Notes: generated from the sequence alone by a model not told the origin. Positions 15,914 to 24,338 are shown, counted from the first letter of the stretch. The stretch: 48,353 nt of DNA from Candidatus Woesearchaeota archaeon (GCA_018303445.1 JAGVYE010000006.1:1-48353), one strand, 5' to 3'. Translations and numbers: made by a program.

Positions 15914-16423
15914 ATGGAAAAAAAGCGCACTCTCATCACCATTGCCATTGCCTTGGTTCTAGCTTTCTTTGTAGGATATGGCATAGAAGTATTTGATCCT
16001 TCACCCCGATATGACTTTTTCTGTCCTCCCTTGCTGTACGAGATTACAAATCAAACTCAATGTGAAGCAGCAAGCGGCGCTTGGAATCCGCCATTTGAAA
16101 AACAAACAACGCCAAAGCCCATTGCAAATAATTTCTGCCAGCCTAAGCCTTCCTGCCACCAAGATTTTGAAAAAATAATGGCTAAACATAATAAAATTGT
16201 CTTCATTATTGCCGTTATTGTAGGATTAATCGCGATTATAGGAGGCGTGCTTCTTAGAAAAGAAATCATCAGCACAGGTTTTGTGGGAGGCGGCATTCTT
16301 ATTATTTTGTATGGAACACTTCGCTATTGGCGTTATGCTGAAGATGTCCTTAAATTTGTTTTGCTGGGAATAGCCTTGGGAATCTTAATCTGGATTGCGT
16401 ATAAAAAATTGGAACCAAAATAA
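15914..16423 (+). CDS. Membrane protein with an exported Cys-containing loop
   Basis: A 169-residue protein with an N-terminal helix (about 6-24), an outside loop of about 70 residues containing four Cys, and three further helices (about 96-116, 119-140 and 145-163). The loop motif Cys-Glu-Ala-Ala-Ser-Gly-Ala-Trp resembles the Cys/Trp modules of the giant surface proteins in this window, so it may have an extracellular binding role and be stabilised by disulfides; this is inference. No named family is recognised. It is divergent from the first kinase gene. Confidence 0.6.
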   Translation: MEKKRTLITIAIALVLAFFVGYGIEVFDPSPRYDFFCPPLLYEITNQTQCEAASGAWNPPFEKQTTPKPIANNFCQPKPSCHQDFEKIMAKHNKIVFIIAVIVGLIAIIGGVLLRKEIISTGFVGGGILIILYGTLRYWRYAEDVLKFVLLGIALGILIWIAYKKLEPK

Positions 16424-16428
16424 AAATC

Positions 16429-16585
16429 ACCACCGCCCCAAGCAGCGAGGTATCAGAAACAAATAAAAATCCCAACCGCTCCAAGGGGTGGGGTATTTTC
16501 AATGTATCTGATACCCCGTCTAATAATGGCGAATTGATGCAAAACAACCCAACCACCGCAAGCAAGGGGGGTATCAGAAACAAAT
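16429..16585 (+). repeat. Imperfect repeats in the leader of the PUA gene
   Basis: The 16-bp sequence GGTATCAGAAACAAAT occurs at 16449-16464 and 16570-16585; the second copy contains the PUA-gene ATG. Each is preceded by a related ACCACCGC...AAGCA segment, so the repeat unit is about 38 bp. A third, weaker copy lies at 16472-16503, and an inverted half (GTATCTGATACC) at 16504-16515. GGGGTAT and ATACCCC can pair across the middle. This could be an operator array or a folded leader that controls the downstream gene. Confidence 0.55.
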
Positions 16586-17039
16586 GAAACGCGTGCCGCT
16601 AAAGAGTAAAGAAATAAACAAAGAATTGGAAGTACACGGTATTTCTGTTGACAAAAAAGACTTTGTGGAACTTCAAGAGGAGGAAAAACAAAAGATTATT
16701 TTCATTAATCGCCAGCCTTCTTTTTTTTATTACGAAGAAAAACTTATCCCTACGTTAAAGTACCTGCAGCAAAATCAAAACTTCCTCAAACAAATCACCA
16801 TAGATAAAGGAGCAATTAAGTTTATTGTCAATGGCGCAGATGTTATGCGTCCCGGGATTACTGACATCCAAAAATTGATTCAGAAAAACGATGTTGTTGT
16901 TATCATCGATCAAGAACATAAGAAACCGCTTGCTGTTGGAATTGCATTATTTAATTCAGAAGAAATGAAAGCTGCAACTAAAGGAAAAATGGTAAAAAAT
17001 ATTCATTATGTCGGAGATGAAGTGTGGAAAGTTTCTTAA
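16584..17039 (+). CDS. Archaeal pre-PUA/PUA domain protein (MCT-1-like)
   Basis: 151 residues with an N-terminal alpha/beta pre-PUA region (1-70) and a PUA RNA-binding domain (about 73-148). The PUA signature Asp-Lys-Gly-Ala-Ile-Lys-Phe-Ile-Val-Asn-Gly-Ala-Asp-Val-Met-Arg-Pro-Gly-Ile is clear near 78-96. Related archaeal proteins and eukaryotic MCT-1/Tma20 bind RNA and act in translation initiation or ribosome recycling. The start ATG lies inside a repeated 16-bp sequence, so the repeat may affect its expression. It overlaps the 3' end of the convergent PfkB gene by 4 bp. Confidence 0.85.
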   Translation: MKRVPLKSKEINKELEVHGISVDKKDFVELQEEEKQKIIFINRQPSFFYYEEKLIPTLKYLQQNQNFLKQITIDKGAIKFIVNGADVMRPGITDIQKLIQKNDVVVIIDQEHKKPLAVGIALFNSEEMKAATKGKMVKNIHYVGDEVWKVS

Positions 17040-18373
17040 GCAGCCATCGCTTCAGGATCAATATGGATAATCCTTACTTCATCTTTTAGTTTTCGGACTT
17101 CATCTATCTGAGCTGCTTGATTTCCTTTCCGTTGGATATGCGAAGCTGCTGTTGCCGTTGCATAACGCAACCTCTCGGACATAGATTTTTCTCCTTGTAA
17201 ATGAGTAAAAGTGTATCCTGCCACAAAGGCATCTCCCGCCCCAATAGCACAGTTAACAGGGACATTAAGGGCTGAAGCTTGATAACAACCTGCATCTGAA
17301 AAGAGCAAGGCACCACGGGAATCCAAAGAAACAAGCATCACCTCGATGCCTTTTTTCTTTCTAAGTTCGTTTAATGTTCTTGCTAATTGAGGGATAGGAC
17401 TATTTTCTATTTTTACACCAAGATATTTTTCTATTTCCGGACCGTTAGGTTTAACAATATGAGGTTGCGCATCCATAGCCTGTCGAAACGCTTCTGGGTT
17501 AGATGTATCTAAAATAGTTGTAACCCCTTGATTTTTGAGAATTTTTATCATTCTTGCGTATATGGATGGCTCCACATCACGTGGGAGAGATCCCCCGATA
17601 AGAACAGCATCTCCTTTTTGTGCCGCGCCAATTAATTTGCTTTCTAAATCATTCACGCATTCAGGAGTCACGGAAGGATTTTGGAGAGTAAGACGCATCG
17701 ATTCATGAGCATTGACAATTTTCATGGCTACAGTATTCCCGGCTATGGAACGGAAGTAAAAAGGAATTATCGCCCTATCAACAAGTTCTTGAAGTATTTT
17801 TCCACTTTCTCCGCCAACTAACGCATAAGCACAGACATTTTCATATCCTAAGGCGTTCATATTCCGTACCACATTTAGTCCTTTTCCTGCAGGAACCATT
17901 ATTCTGCTATCATTTTCATCATAAATATCTAATGAAGGACTTAGGGAAAAAGCGTGAAGAACAGGTTGCCGCCAACTGCTCGTAACACTAAAAACACGGC
18001 CATAAGAAGCGATAGTTGATACTCCATCATCAGAACTACTTTGATGTCTTTCCAAGCATAATACTCTGAGCGAAGGTAAATCCTGTGCCTCTTTTGCTAA
18101 TCCATTCTTACAAGCTGCAACCTCTTCGTCTGAGCGTAATACTTCTACAGGAAATTTTTTTGCCCCAGCAAGATAAAGAGCAAATCCTTGATTATGCCCA
18201 GATACAGCATAGAAAACCCCTTCGTCTCCATTATTGCCATCACCTTCGACAACCCTCATCGGATCAACAGGCAAATGGCCACGTGCTAGCACATACCAGC
18301 GATGGACATTCTTCCAGTCTAACCAACTCCCTTCTGTTACCCGTATTCCCGGTAAATAAACTTCCTCTCGCAT
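17036..18373 (-). CDS. PfkB-family sugar kinase with N-terminal extension
   Basis: Numbering from a TTG at 18388, residues 141-430 form a PfkB/ribokinase-fold kinase. They contain Pro-Ala-Gly-Lys-Gly-Leu-Asn-Val near 166-173, Lys-Pro-Asn-Gly-Pro-Glu at 313-318, and the catalytic Gly-Ala-Gly-Asp-Ala-Phe at 383-388. These resemble 1-phosphofructokinase and tagatose-6-phosphate kinase, so a phosphosugar substrate is likely but not proven. Residues 1-140 are an extra region with no recognised domain. I place the start at ATG 18373 because a TTTATTTAAA box is centred 25 bp upstream; the TTG is weaker. The 3' end meets the convergent PUA gene. Confidence 0.82.
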   Translation of the reverse strand: MREEVYLPGIRVTEGSWLDWKNVHRWYVLARGHLPVDPMRVVEGDGNNGDEGVFYAVSGHNQGFALYLAGAKKFPVEVLRSDEEVAACKNGLAKEAQDLPSLRVLCLERHQSSSDDGVSTIASYGRVFSVTSSWRQPVLHAFSLSPSLDIYDENDSRIMVPAGKGLNVVRNMNALGYENVCAYALVGGESGKILQELVDRAIIPFYFRSIAGNTVAMKIVNAHESMRLTLQNPSVTPECVNDLESKLIGAAQKGDAVLIGGSLPRDVEPSIYARMIKILKNQGVTTILDTSNPEAFRQAMDAQPHIVKPNGPEIEKYLGVKIENSPIPQLARTLNELRKKKGIEVMLVSLDSRGALLFSDAGCYQASALNVPVNCAIGAGDAFVAGYTFTHLQGEKSMSERLRYATATAASHIQRKGNQAAQIDEVRKLKDEVRIIHIDPEAMAA

Positions 18374-18392
18374 GAGAAAAAAAGCCAAAACA

Positions 18393-18402
18393 TTTATTTA
18401 AA
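18393..18402 (-). promoter_or_regulatory. TATA-like box of the PfkB gene
   Basis: TTTATTTAAA on the + strand (TTTAAATAAA on the - strand) is centred 25 bp upstream of ATG 18373. This supports that start and leaderless transcription. Confidence 0.45.
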
Positions 18403-18444
18403 AGCTTTATAGAACACTGACACAGGTCAAAAATTCATCTGCAA

Positions 18445-18789
18445 ATGATTACTAACAATACGACGAACACTATTATCTCTTCACAGGAAATCATCTGTAC
18501 TTCTTTTCTTTCTCAAATGTGGGGACTAATGTTCCGCAAGAAGCAAAACCTCATCATGATTTTCAAAGAAGAAAAACATCTTTCTTTACACAACTTCCTT
18601 GTTTTTTATCCAATTGATGTAATTGTTATAGATAAGGATATGAATGTTGCAGAGATAAAAGAAAATTTTCGACCCTTTACATTTTGGCGTTCTTCAAAAA
18701 AAGGAAAATATGTAATTGAATTAGGGAAGGATCGTCTTAAAGGGAAAGTAAATCCGGGAAATAAAATATTAATAAAGAATTTACAGTAA
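18445..18789 (+). CDS. DUF192 family protein
   Basis: 114 residues matching DUF192 (COG1430): Trp-Gly-Leu-Met-Phe-Arg near 26-31, an Ile-Asp-Val-Ile-Val-Ile strand near 57-62, and a C-terminal Tyr-Val-Ile-Glu-Leu ... Gly-Asn-Lys-Ile-Leu-Ile segment. The family has a small beta-barrel fold, and its biochemical role is not established. No signal peptide is seen, although many relatives are exported. It is divergent from the PfkB gene and overlaps the 3' end of the second kinase gene by 9 bp. Confidence 0.82.
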   Translation: MITNNTTNTIISSQEIICTSFLSQMWGLMFRKKQNLIMIFKEEKHLSLHNFLVFYPIDVIVIDKDMNVAEIKENFRPFTFWRSSKKGKYVIELGKDRLKGKVNPGNKILIKNLQ

Positions 18790-19824
18790 CGCCTCTGCTG
18801 CTCTGATGATCGCCGTCATATCCCTTTTTTCTGGTTCACGAACAACCGTATGAGCAATCGCTTCCTGAGCATATTTCTTCTCCCTTTCACTTAAGTGCGG
18901 ATGTGAAGCTAACTTTGCTAACAAATCAGCAGTAGATTCAGGACGAAAATTTGCGCGTGTTCTAAAAGTTTCATCAAGAAAAGCGCTTTCCCTCATCAGA
19001 GCTTCCCAAAAAACGATCCCTAATGAAAAAACGTCTGAAGCAGGAGTCCCTTTCTCACCGACAGCAACTTCTGGAGCTGCATAGTATGGCCGACCGAACC
19101 CTTTCCTTTCTGGAACATATTCTCGTATTGATAACTCGCTCCAGTTTATGGTATTTAAGCCTTGAAAACCAGGTTGTGGAAGATGTTCCGTAATATCCTC
19201 CGGCGAGATAAAAGTTGCCAGACCATAATCAATAAGAGTATGAACTTTGCCTGAGGCCACGATAATATTTTCTAAAGCAATATCACGATGAATAACATTA
19301 TTTGCATGAATTAAGGTAAGATCAGATGTCATTTTGCTTATAACCTCTCCTACTGTCTGTAGGTAGGATGATTTATTGCCAGAGTTCCTATGAAGCCACC
19401 TCGGATCCATAAAATTAACAAAAGATTGTCCTGGAATATAAGAAAGGAAAAGAACTTCACAGAGATAATGCTGGTCATCGAGAAGAAAAGCGTTTCCCCG
19501 AAATTCGGGCCGGCCTAAAAAGTCTTGTAACTTTCTGGTTATGGCCGCTTCTTTGACAGCCATATACATCCATAATGCAGAATTATAACCTAAATTAATT
19601 TTTTTGCCTTCTACATAAACTACGGAGTCGTTAGGAGGAACAGAAACTTCTAAAGACTCATGCACAGGCAAGGATTGAAGAATTCTATGAGAACCAATAA
19701 CCGTAACTTTAGCCACTAAATCATAGCGATGATAAATATCGCTAATGCCGCCTTTTCCAAACAATGTTCCTAACACAGAAGGAGGAAAGGAACTTGGAAT
19801 TTTTGTTCCCGGATGAAATAACAT
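18781..19824 (-). CDS. Eukaryotic-like Ser/Thr protein kinase (second)
   Basis: A 347-residue kinase. The glycine loop is Gly-Lys-Gly-Gly-Ile-Ser-Asp-Ile (23-30), the ATP-anchoring Lys is K39, and the catalytic loop His-Arg-Asp-Ile-Ala-Leu-Glu-Asn (179-186) carries Ala-Leu where Lys-Pro or Ala-Arg is common. The metal site reads Asp-Tyr-Gly (199-201), and Ala-Ala-Pro-Glu near 250 closes the activation segment. It resembles the first kinase in general layout but not closely in sequence. No membrane helix is visible. The start lies 21 bp past the EF-2 stop. Substrate unknown. Confidence 0.85.
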   Translation of the reverse strand: MLFHPGTKIPSSFPPSVLGTLFGKGGISDIYHRYDLVAKVTVIGSHRILQSLPVHESLEVSVPPNDSVVYVEGKKINLGYNSALWMYMAVKEAAITRKLQDFLGRPEFRGNAFLLDDQHYLCEVLFLSYIPGQSFVNFMDPRWLHRNSGNKSSYLQTVGEVISKMTSDLTLIHANNVIHRDIALENIIVASGKVHTLIDYGLATFISPEDITEHLPQPGFQGLNTINWSELSIREYVPERKGFGRPYYAAPEVAVGEKGTPASDVFSLGIVFWEALMRESAFLDETFRTRANFRPESTADLLAKLASHPHLSEREKKYAQEAIAHTVVREPEKRDMTAIIRAAEALL

Positions 19825-19844
19825 TTTCTTTGGAAAAAAATCTT

Positions 19845-22800
19845 TTAAATACTCAGCTCCCCTGCCGTCAATCCTTTCCTCTGAATGATTAGCTGCCGCA
19901 CTTTCTCCTGCAATTCATAAGGCAATTTCTCAAACATTTGATCCATTAAAGAAGAATTTCCTCTTCCCTCAGTTGCCGAGCGCAAGTCATTGCTCCAGCC
20001 TAACAATTCTCCTACTGGTAATTTAGCCACAACAATGGTAAGATTACCTTCCTGATTCATTTCCAAAAGTTGTCCTCGTTTAGAGCTTACAAGCTTTGAA
20101 ATCTCTCCTACATAGTCATGCGGTATCTCTATTCTCATTACTTGCAAAGGCTCGTACATCACCGGACCAGCTTGCATCATTGCTCCCCGTATTCCTTCGC
20201 GAATCGCCGGATACATTTGAGCTGGCCCTCGATGGATCGCATCTTCATGCAACGTACAATCAGTTAAGCTGACCATAACATTGATGCAAGGTTCTTTTGC
20301 CAAAGGGCCGGCTTTCATGACATCTTGAAACATCTCCAAAACCATTTCCATGATCTCATTAATTTGCACAATGCCCCGAGTCGCGTCAAGAAAGAGATTT
20401 CCCCCATAAGCTGCTTTGACCATGCCTGCCCTCTTAGCATCCCAGTCGCATTCTTCCCGCAAAAAAGTAATGACTAAATCGTCCTTGCGGCGGTACCGCC
20501 CCGTAGGCATTTTTCCGCTCTTTAATCCTTCCGCGATCTTTGGATCCAAAGGTTCTACTTTAAAATACAGTTTGTTATGTTTGTTGGGAGTTTTCCCTTC
20601 TACTTCTAAACTTGGTTTGGTGATCGTTTCCCGATACACAACAATGGGCGGGGATGTTTTCACTTCCACTCCTTTCTCTGTGATGATTCTGTTTTCGATA
20701 ATTTCTAAATGGAGTTCGCCCATGCCGCTAATTAAGTTCTGGCCCGTTTCTTCATTAATTTCAACTTTAATGGAAGGATCTTCACGCCCAACTTTACGTA
20801 ATACCTCAATCAACTTTGGCAGATCTCCCGGCTTTTTCGGCTCAATGGCTTTGGTAATAACCGGTTCAAAAATATGCTTCAGTTCTTCAAAAGGCTCTTC
20901 CTGTTCAACTGTTACTGTTTCTCCCGCAAACCCGGTTACTCCGGAAATAGCTAAGACATTTCCTGCTGGCAAGGACTCGATGAGTTCAGGCTTTACCCCA
21001 TTGTAAATATACACATTTTGAACACGCTGCTTAAGTTTAGCATTATTTAAGTACACTTCCGTTCCCATTCTAATCGTTCCACTAAACAAACGTCCTGCGG
21101 AGATATCTTTTCCGGACTTAGGGTCAATCACAATACGAGTGATGACAAAAGCAATTTTCCCTTGAGGATTGCAGGTTAACAAATCTTTTCCTAATTGCGA
21201 TTCAGGATCGCCATGCCACATTTTTGGGATACGATAAATTTGTGCTGTGACAGGATCTGGAAGATGTTTTATGACCATGTCCAGAACAACTTCATGCAAG
21301 GGGGCATTTGCCCAGACCCATTCTTTTCTCTGTTCTTCTTCCATTTCGTAAATCATTAAAATGTCAGAAAATTTAATTCCTTTTTTCTGCATGTACGGAA
21401 AAGACAGCGCCCAGTTTTCCCGCGCGCTCCCAAAGGCTACACTTCCATCCTGCACGTTAACTTTCCATTTTTCTCGATACTGAGCCTCAGAGATATTTTC
21501 CACCATCGTGTTAAACTGCGTAACCAGAGCCAGGATACGCTGTGAGATTTGTTCGGGATTCAATTTTAACTCTTTCACCAGGCGGTCAACTTTATTAATA
21601 AATAAAACTGGTTTTACTCGTTCCCGTAAGGCTTGGCGGACAACCGTTTCCGTTTGGGGCATGACTCCTTCTACTCCGCAAATTAAGACAACTGTTCCGT
21701 CAATGGCCCGCATTGCTCTGGTAACATTTCCCCCAAAATCAACGTGCCCCGGCGTGTCAATGAGATTGATAAGATATTCTTCTCCTTTATAGGCATGAAC
21801 CATGGAAACATTCGCGGCATCAACAGTCATCAGCCGTTCTTGTTCATCTTTATGCTGCCAAGTCGCCATCCCTTCTTCTAAATCGCCTGCGGCTTTAGAG
21901 GACATCATTCCCGCTGCCGCTAAAAGATTGTCTGTAAAAGCCGTATTATGAATCACCATTCCTTCGGCAATGAAATTCTTATTATCTGGTATAGAGAAAT
22001 CATAAACGATTGGTTCTTCGCGTTGTTCTATTCTAATTATTTCAACAAAAGCCAAATCTCCAGAAGTTAACCGATCCATAATTGTTGTTTCCATGTGCAA
22101 ATCAGCCATTTGTTGCTTAAGGCGTAAAGCTGTTCCTAAAGTTGGCGTTAAAATTTGTTTTTCATATTTATAGTAGTGATGGTCAATAGAAGCCATGGGC
22201 ACTTTTCTTAACGAAATCATTTGAGCACTAGAAAGAGGAATAGTATCGGTAACTAAGTTGCCTTGGATTCTGGCAACTAACTTTTGAGTTTTCTGGATTT
22301 TATGTTCTACTTCAAAACTAATATTATCTAAATACTGCTTAGCCGATATCCCTGAAAGATACAAAGTATCATGACTAATTATACTTGTACAACTAAATCT
22401 AAGTAATAATAACTGCAGATCCTTTAACATCTGAGGACTTACCGAAGTAACTGAAACAGCTCTCCTGGATTCTTCTACCGTCCCATCACAATCAAAATAT
22501 GCTTTAATGAATTGAGAAACGGTATTCTGAGGCGCACGGAAGATGAAATCATTGAGGTGAATATTATGACTTTTTTGCCGAGCTGGATAATCAAACAAGG
22601 CTTTAAATAAATAAGTTAAAGATTCATTAGTTAACACTTCCGGCGTTCTGTCTTGATTTTCAACATAAATCGGATTGATACCTAAATTTCGGCAGATATT
22701 CATGCATTTATCTTTCAATTCCTGTTTTCCCACCACAAACTTTTTTCCACTGCCATCGCCAAAAAATAACCCTGCTAGATAAAATAATTCATTGAAATTT

Positions 22801-23588
22801 AAAGGCAAGGAGATTTCTTTGGTGCTTTTAGTAGTTGGTCTAAATGAAATTGATTTGATATGGTCATAAACACTGGAAATACTTTCAATCTTAAACAAAT
22901 CAACTAACTTTAATAACTGCGCTAGGGAATATCTACCCTGCCAAATTCCATGGTAAAACGATTTTTCTTTAACTGATAGTAAGTTAGCAATAGATTTTAG
23001 ACCGTGCCGCAGAATTCTATCTTTTAAATTCTCAGCATATTCCTGCTTTAATTTTACATGACAATGTTGTTTAGCCAGTCTCTGTAAAGTTTCCTCTTTA
23101 AGATTTAAAGTTTCATCAATATCTATTTTTCTAGCGCAAACGATGCGATCACCTAATTTTAACTCTTGAGCTTCTTTTTCGGCAAACTGCATATCTTCCA
23201 AAGTAATGTAACGATGCTCTGGAGTGGTCGTAATTTGAGCGCCGGTTCTCAATTTTACATTAATAGCACCTCCACCAGATAATTTCCAAGCATGACTAAT
23301 GACTTTTTTTTCCAGTTTACCTGTTTCTTTATTCAGAGAAAAGACACCAATATTGGTATGAGAAAGATCATAAACAGTTTCTTGAGCATCATCTCTTACC
23401 AAGGTGCCCAGAGTAGTAGCTTGTTGATATAGTTGTTCAGCAGTAATAACAGTTCCATCAGTTAGAAACAGCCTAGTATTAGGAGCTACACATTTTCCAT
23501 GATGTATATGGGCACTCGTACAAATATTTCGAATCTTGGAAGGTGTCTGCGTAATCCGCATCACCTTCTCAACCATTCTCTCTCCCAT
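19845..23588 (-). CDS. fusA: Elongation factor 2 with intein in the P-loop
   Basis: EF-2, the GTPase driving ribosomal translocation. After removal of a 516-residue intein the protein is about 731 residues, normal for archaeal EF-2. The intein sits between Lys and Thr of the G1 loop, which reads Ala-His-Ile-His-His-Gly-Lys/Thr-Ala where most EF-2 have Ala-His-Ile-Asp-His-Gly-Lys-Thr-Thr. G3 is Asp-Thr-Pro-Gly-His and G4 is Asn-Lys-Val-Asp. The C-terminal part has the diphthamide loop Asp-Ala-Ile-His-Arg-Gly-Pro-Ala-Gln. I chose ATG 23588, with GGTGA upstream, over the GTG at 23597. It lies in a cluster after NDK and ribosomal genes. It cannot bind GTP until the intein is spliced out. Confidence 0.97.
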   Translation of the reverse strand: MGERMVEKVMRITQTPSKIRNICTSAHIHHGKCVAPNTRLFLTDGTVITAEQLYQQATTLGTLVRDDAQETVYDLSHTNIGVFSLNKETGKLEKKVISHAWKLSGGGAINVKLRTGAQITTTPEHRYITLEDMQFAEKEAQELKLGDRIVCARKIDIDETLNLKEETLQRLAKQHCHVKLKQEYAENLKDRILRHGLKSIANLLSVKEKSFYHGIWQGRYSLAQLLKLVDLFKIESISSVYDHIKSISFRPTTKSTKEISLPLNFNELFYLAGLFFGDGSGKKFVVGKQELKDKCMNICRNLGINPIYVENQDRTPEVLTNESLTYLFKALFDYPARQKSHNIHLNDFIFRAPQNTVSQFIKAYFDCDGTVEESRRAVSVTSVSPQMLKDLQLLLLRFSCTSIISHDTLYLSGISAKQYLDNISFEVEHKIQKTQKLVARIQGNLVTDTIPLSSAQMISLRKVPMASIDHHYYKYEKQILTPTLGTALRLKQQMADLHMETTIMDRLTSGDLAFVEIIRIEQREEPIVYDFSIPDNKNFIAEGMVIHNTAFTDNLLAAAGMMSSKAAGDLEEGMATWQHKDEQERLMTVDAANVSMVHAYKGEEYLINLIDTPGHVDFGGNVTRAMRAIDGTVVLICGVEGVMPQTETVVRQALRERVKPVLFINKVDRLVKELKLNPEQISQRILALVTQFNTMVENISEAQYREKWKVNVQDGSVAFGSARENWALSFPYMQKKGIKFSDILMIYEMEEEQRKEWVWANAPLHEVVLDMVIKHLPDPVTAQIYRIPKMWHGDPESQLGKDLLTCNPQGKIAFVITRIVIDPKSGKDISAGRLFSGTIRMGTEVYLNNAKLKQRVQNVYIYNGVKPELIESLPAGNVLAISGVTGFAGETVTVEQEEPFEELKHIFEPVITKAIEPKKPGDLPKLIEVLRKVGREDPSIKVEINEETGQNLISGMGELHLEIIENRIITEKGVEVKTSPPIVVYRETITKPSLEVEGKTPNKHNKLYFKVEPLDPKIAEGLKSGKMPTGRYRRKDDLVITFLREECDWDAKRAGMVKAAYGGNLFLDATRGIVQINEIMEMVLEMFQDVMKAGPLAKEPCINVMVSLTDCTLHEDAIHRGPAQMYPAIREGIRGAMMQAGPVMYEPLQVMRIEIPHDYVGEISKLVSSKRGQLLEMNQEGNLTIVVAKLPVGELLGWSNDLRSATEGRGNSSLMDQMFEKLPYELQEKVRQLIIQRKGLTAGELSI
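21945..23492 (-). other. Intein with LAGLIDADG endonuclease, in EF-2
   Basis: Codons 36-551, counted from the GTG at 23597, form a self-splicing protein intron. It starts with Cys-Val-Ala-Pro-Asn-Thr (block A), has Thr-Thr-Pro-Glu-His-Arg-Tyr (block B), two dodecapeptide endonuclease motifs (Leu-Ala-Gly-Leu-Phe-Phe-Gly-Asp-Gly near 274-282 and Ile-Lys-Ala-Tyr-Phe-Asp-Cys-Asp-Gly near 364-372), block F with Val-Tyr-Asp-Phe-Ser-Ile-Pro, and ends Val-Ile-His-Asn before Thr of the host. All catalytic positions look intact, so both splicing and homing activity are plausible. Confidence 0.95.
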
Positions 23589-23628
23589 GATTGTCACCTA
23601 TTCCTATTAATTGAATTTCTAAACAAAA

Positions 23629-24111
23629 CTAAAAAGTATGCTTCTCATGCACGGTTTGATAACTGTGTATTTCTTTTTCTGAAAACCATAACGTAATTTC
23701 CTCTTCCGCTTCTTTTTTACTGCCTGAAGCATGAACAAGGTTTTTAATCGCGATGCCCTTTTTATCGGTGTATTCATAAGAATGATGCGCGTAATCACCC
23801 CGAATCGTACCCGGCAGTGCTGTTCTTGGCTCTGTCCCTCCCACTATCTTGCGCACTTGTTCTACGGCATGCAATCCCTCTAAAACGATAGCGACAATAG
23901 GTCCGGAAGTGATGAATTTTTCCAGTCCTTTGTAAAATCCTTTCTCAACATGAGCAGCATAATGTCTTCGAGCAAAATTCTTATCAACCAAAACCATTTT
24001 CATACCTACAATTTTTAAACCAACACGCTCCAATCTCGTAAGTACTTCTCCAACCAGCGCTCTTTCTACTCCATCAGGTTTAATCAGAACCAAAGTCTGT
24101 TCTATCATCAT
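23629..24111 (-). CDS. ndk: Nucleoside diphosphate kinase
   Basis: Balances NTP pools by phosphate transfer through an active-site His. The 160-residue protein has the Leu-Ile-Lys-Pro-Asp-Gly start (9-14), Arg-Gly-Asp-Tyr near 104-107, and the catalytic H127 in Asn-Leu-Val-His-Ala-Ser. Length is typical. The first two codons are both ATG; the GGAGG upstream is spaced better for the second, at 24108. Its start overlaps the L24e stop, indicating translational coupling. The order L7Ae, S28e, L24e, NDK is the standard archaeal cluster, here followed by EF-2 where many archaea have IF2. Confidence 0.96.
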   Translation of the reverse strand: MMIEQTLVLIKPDGVERALVGEVLTRLERVGLKIVGMKMVLVDKNFARRHYAAHVEKGFYKGLEKFITSGPIVAIVLEGLHAVEQVRKIVGGTEPRTALPGTIRGDYAHHSYEYTDKKGIAIKNLVHASGSKKEAEEEITLWFSEKEIHSYQTVHEKHTF

Positions 24112-24338
24112 GAACCTCCTTTATTCTCTGTCTTATTCTCTGTCTTATTCTCTGTCCCTTTTTTATGTTCATCGCGATAAATTTTTGTCCATCGCGTTTC
24201 TAATGGTTTTCTTTTGAGATTTAAGTAATTCTTCATGCACTTAGAATTCTTAAACCAAAGAATTTTTCCGTCCGTTAAAACATACATTATGCCCGCTCCG
24301 GTGGGAACTTGCTCTCCAGAAAAACTACATTTTGGCAT
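24108..24338 (-). CDS. rpl24e: Ribosomal protein L24e
   Basis: A 76-residue large-subunit protein. The core Cys-Ser-Phe-Ser-Gly ... Gly-Ile-Met-Tyr-Val ... Trp-Phe ... Ser-Lys-Cys-Met-Lys-Asn-Tyr is clear. In most archaeal L24e four Cys bind zinc; here only C4 and C34 remain, Ser replacing the second Cys of the first pair and Lys the first of the second pair. The C-terminus ends in three Thr-Glu-Asn-Lys units encoded by a 12-bp tandem repeat, probably a flexible tail. It overlaps ndk by 4 bp. Confidence 0.93.
   Translation of the reverse strand: MPKCSFSGEQVPTGAGIMYVLTDGKILWFKNSKCMKNYLNLKRKPLETRWTKIYRDEHKKGTENKTENKTENKGGS
24121..24156 (-). repeat. Three 12-bp tandem repeats in the L24e gene
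   Basis: TTATTCTCTGTC is repeated three times without change. In frame it encodes Thr-Glu-Asn-Lys units near the L24e C-terminus, so copy-number changes would keep the frame. Confidence 0.85.
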
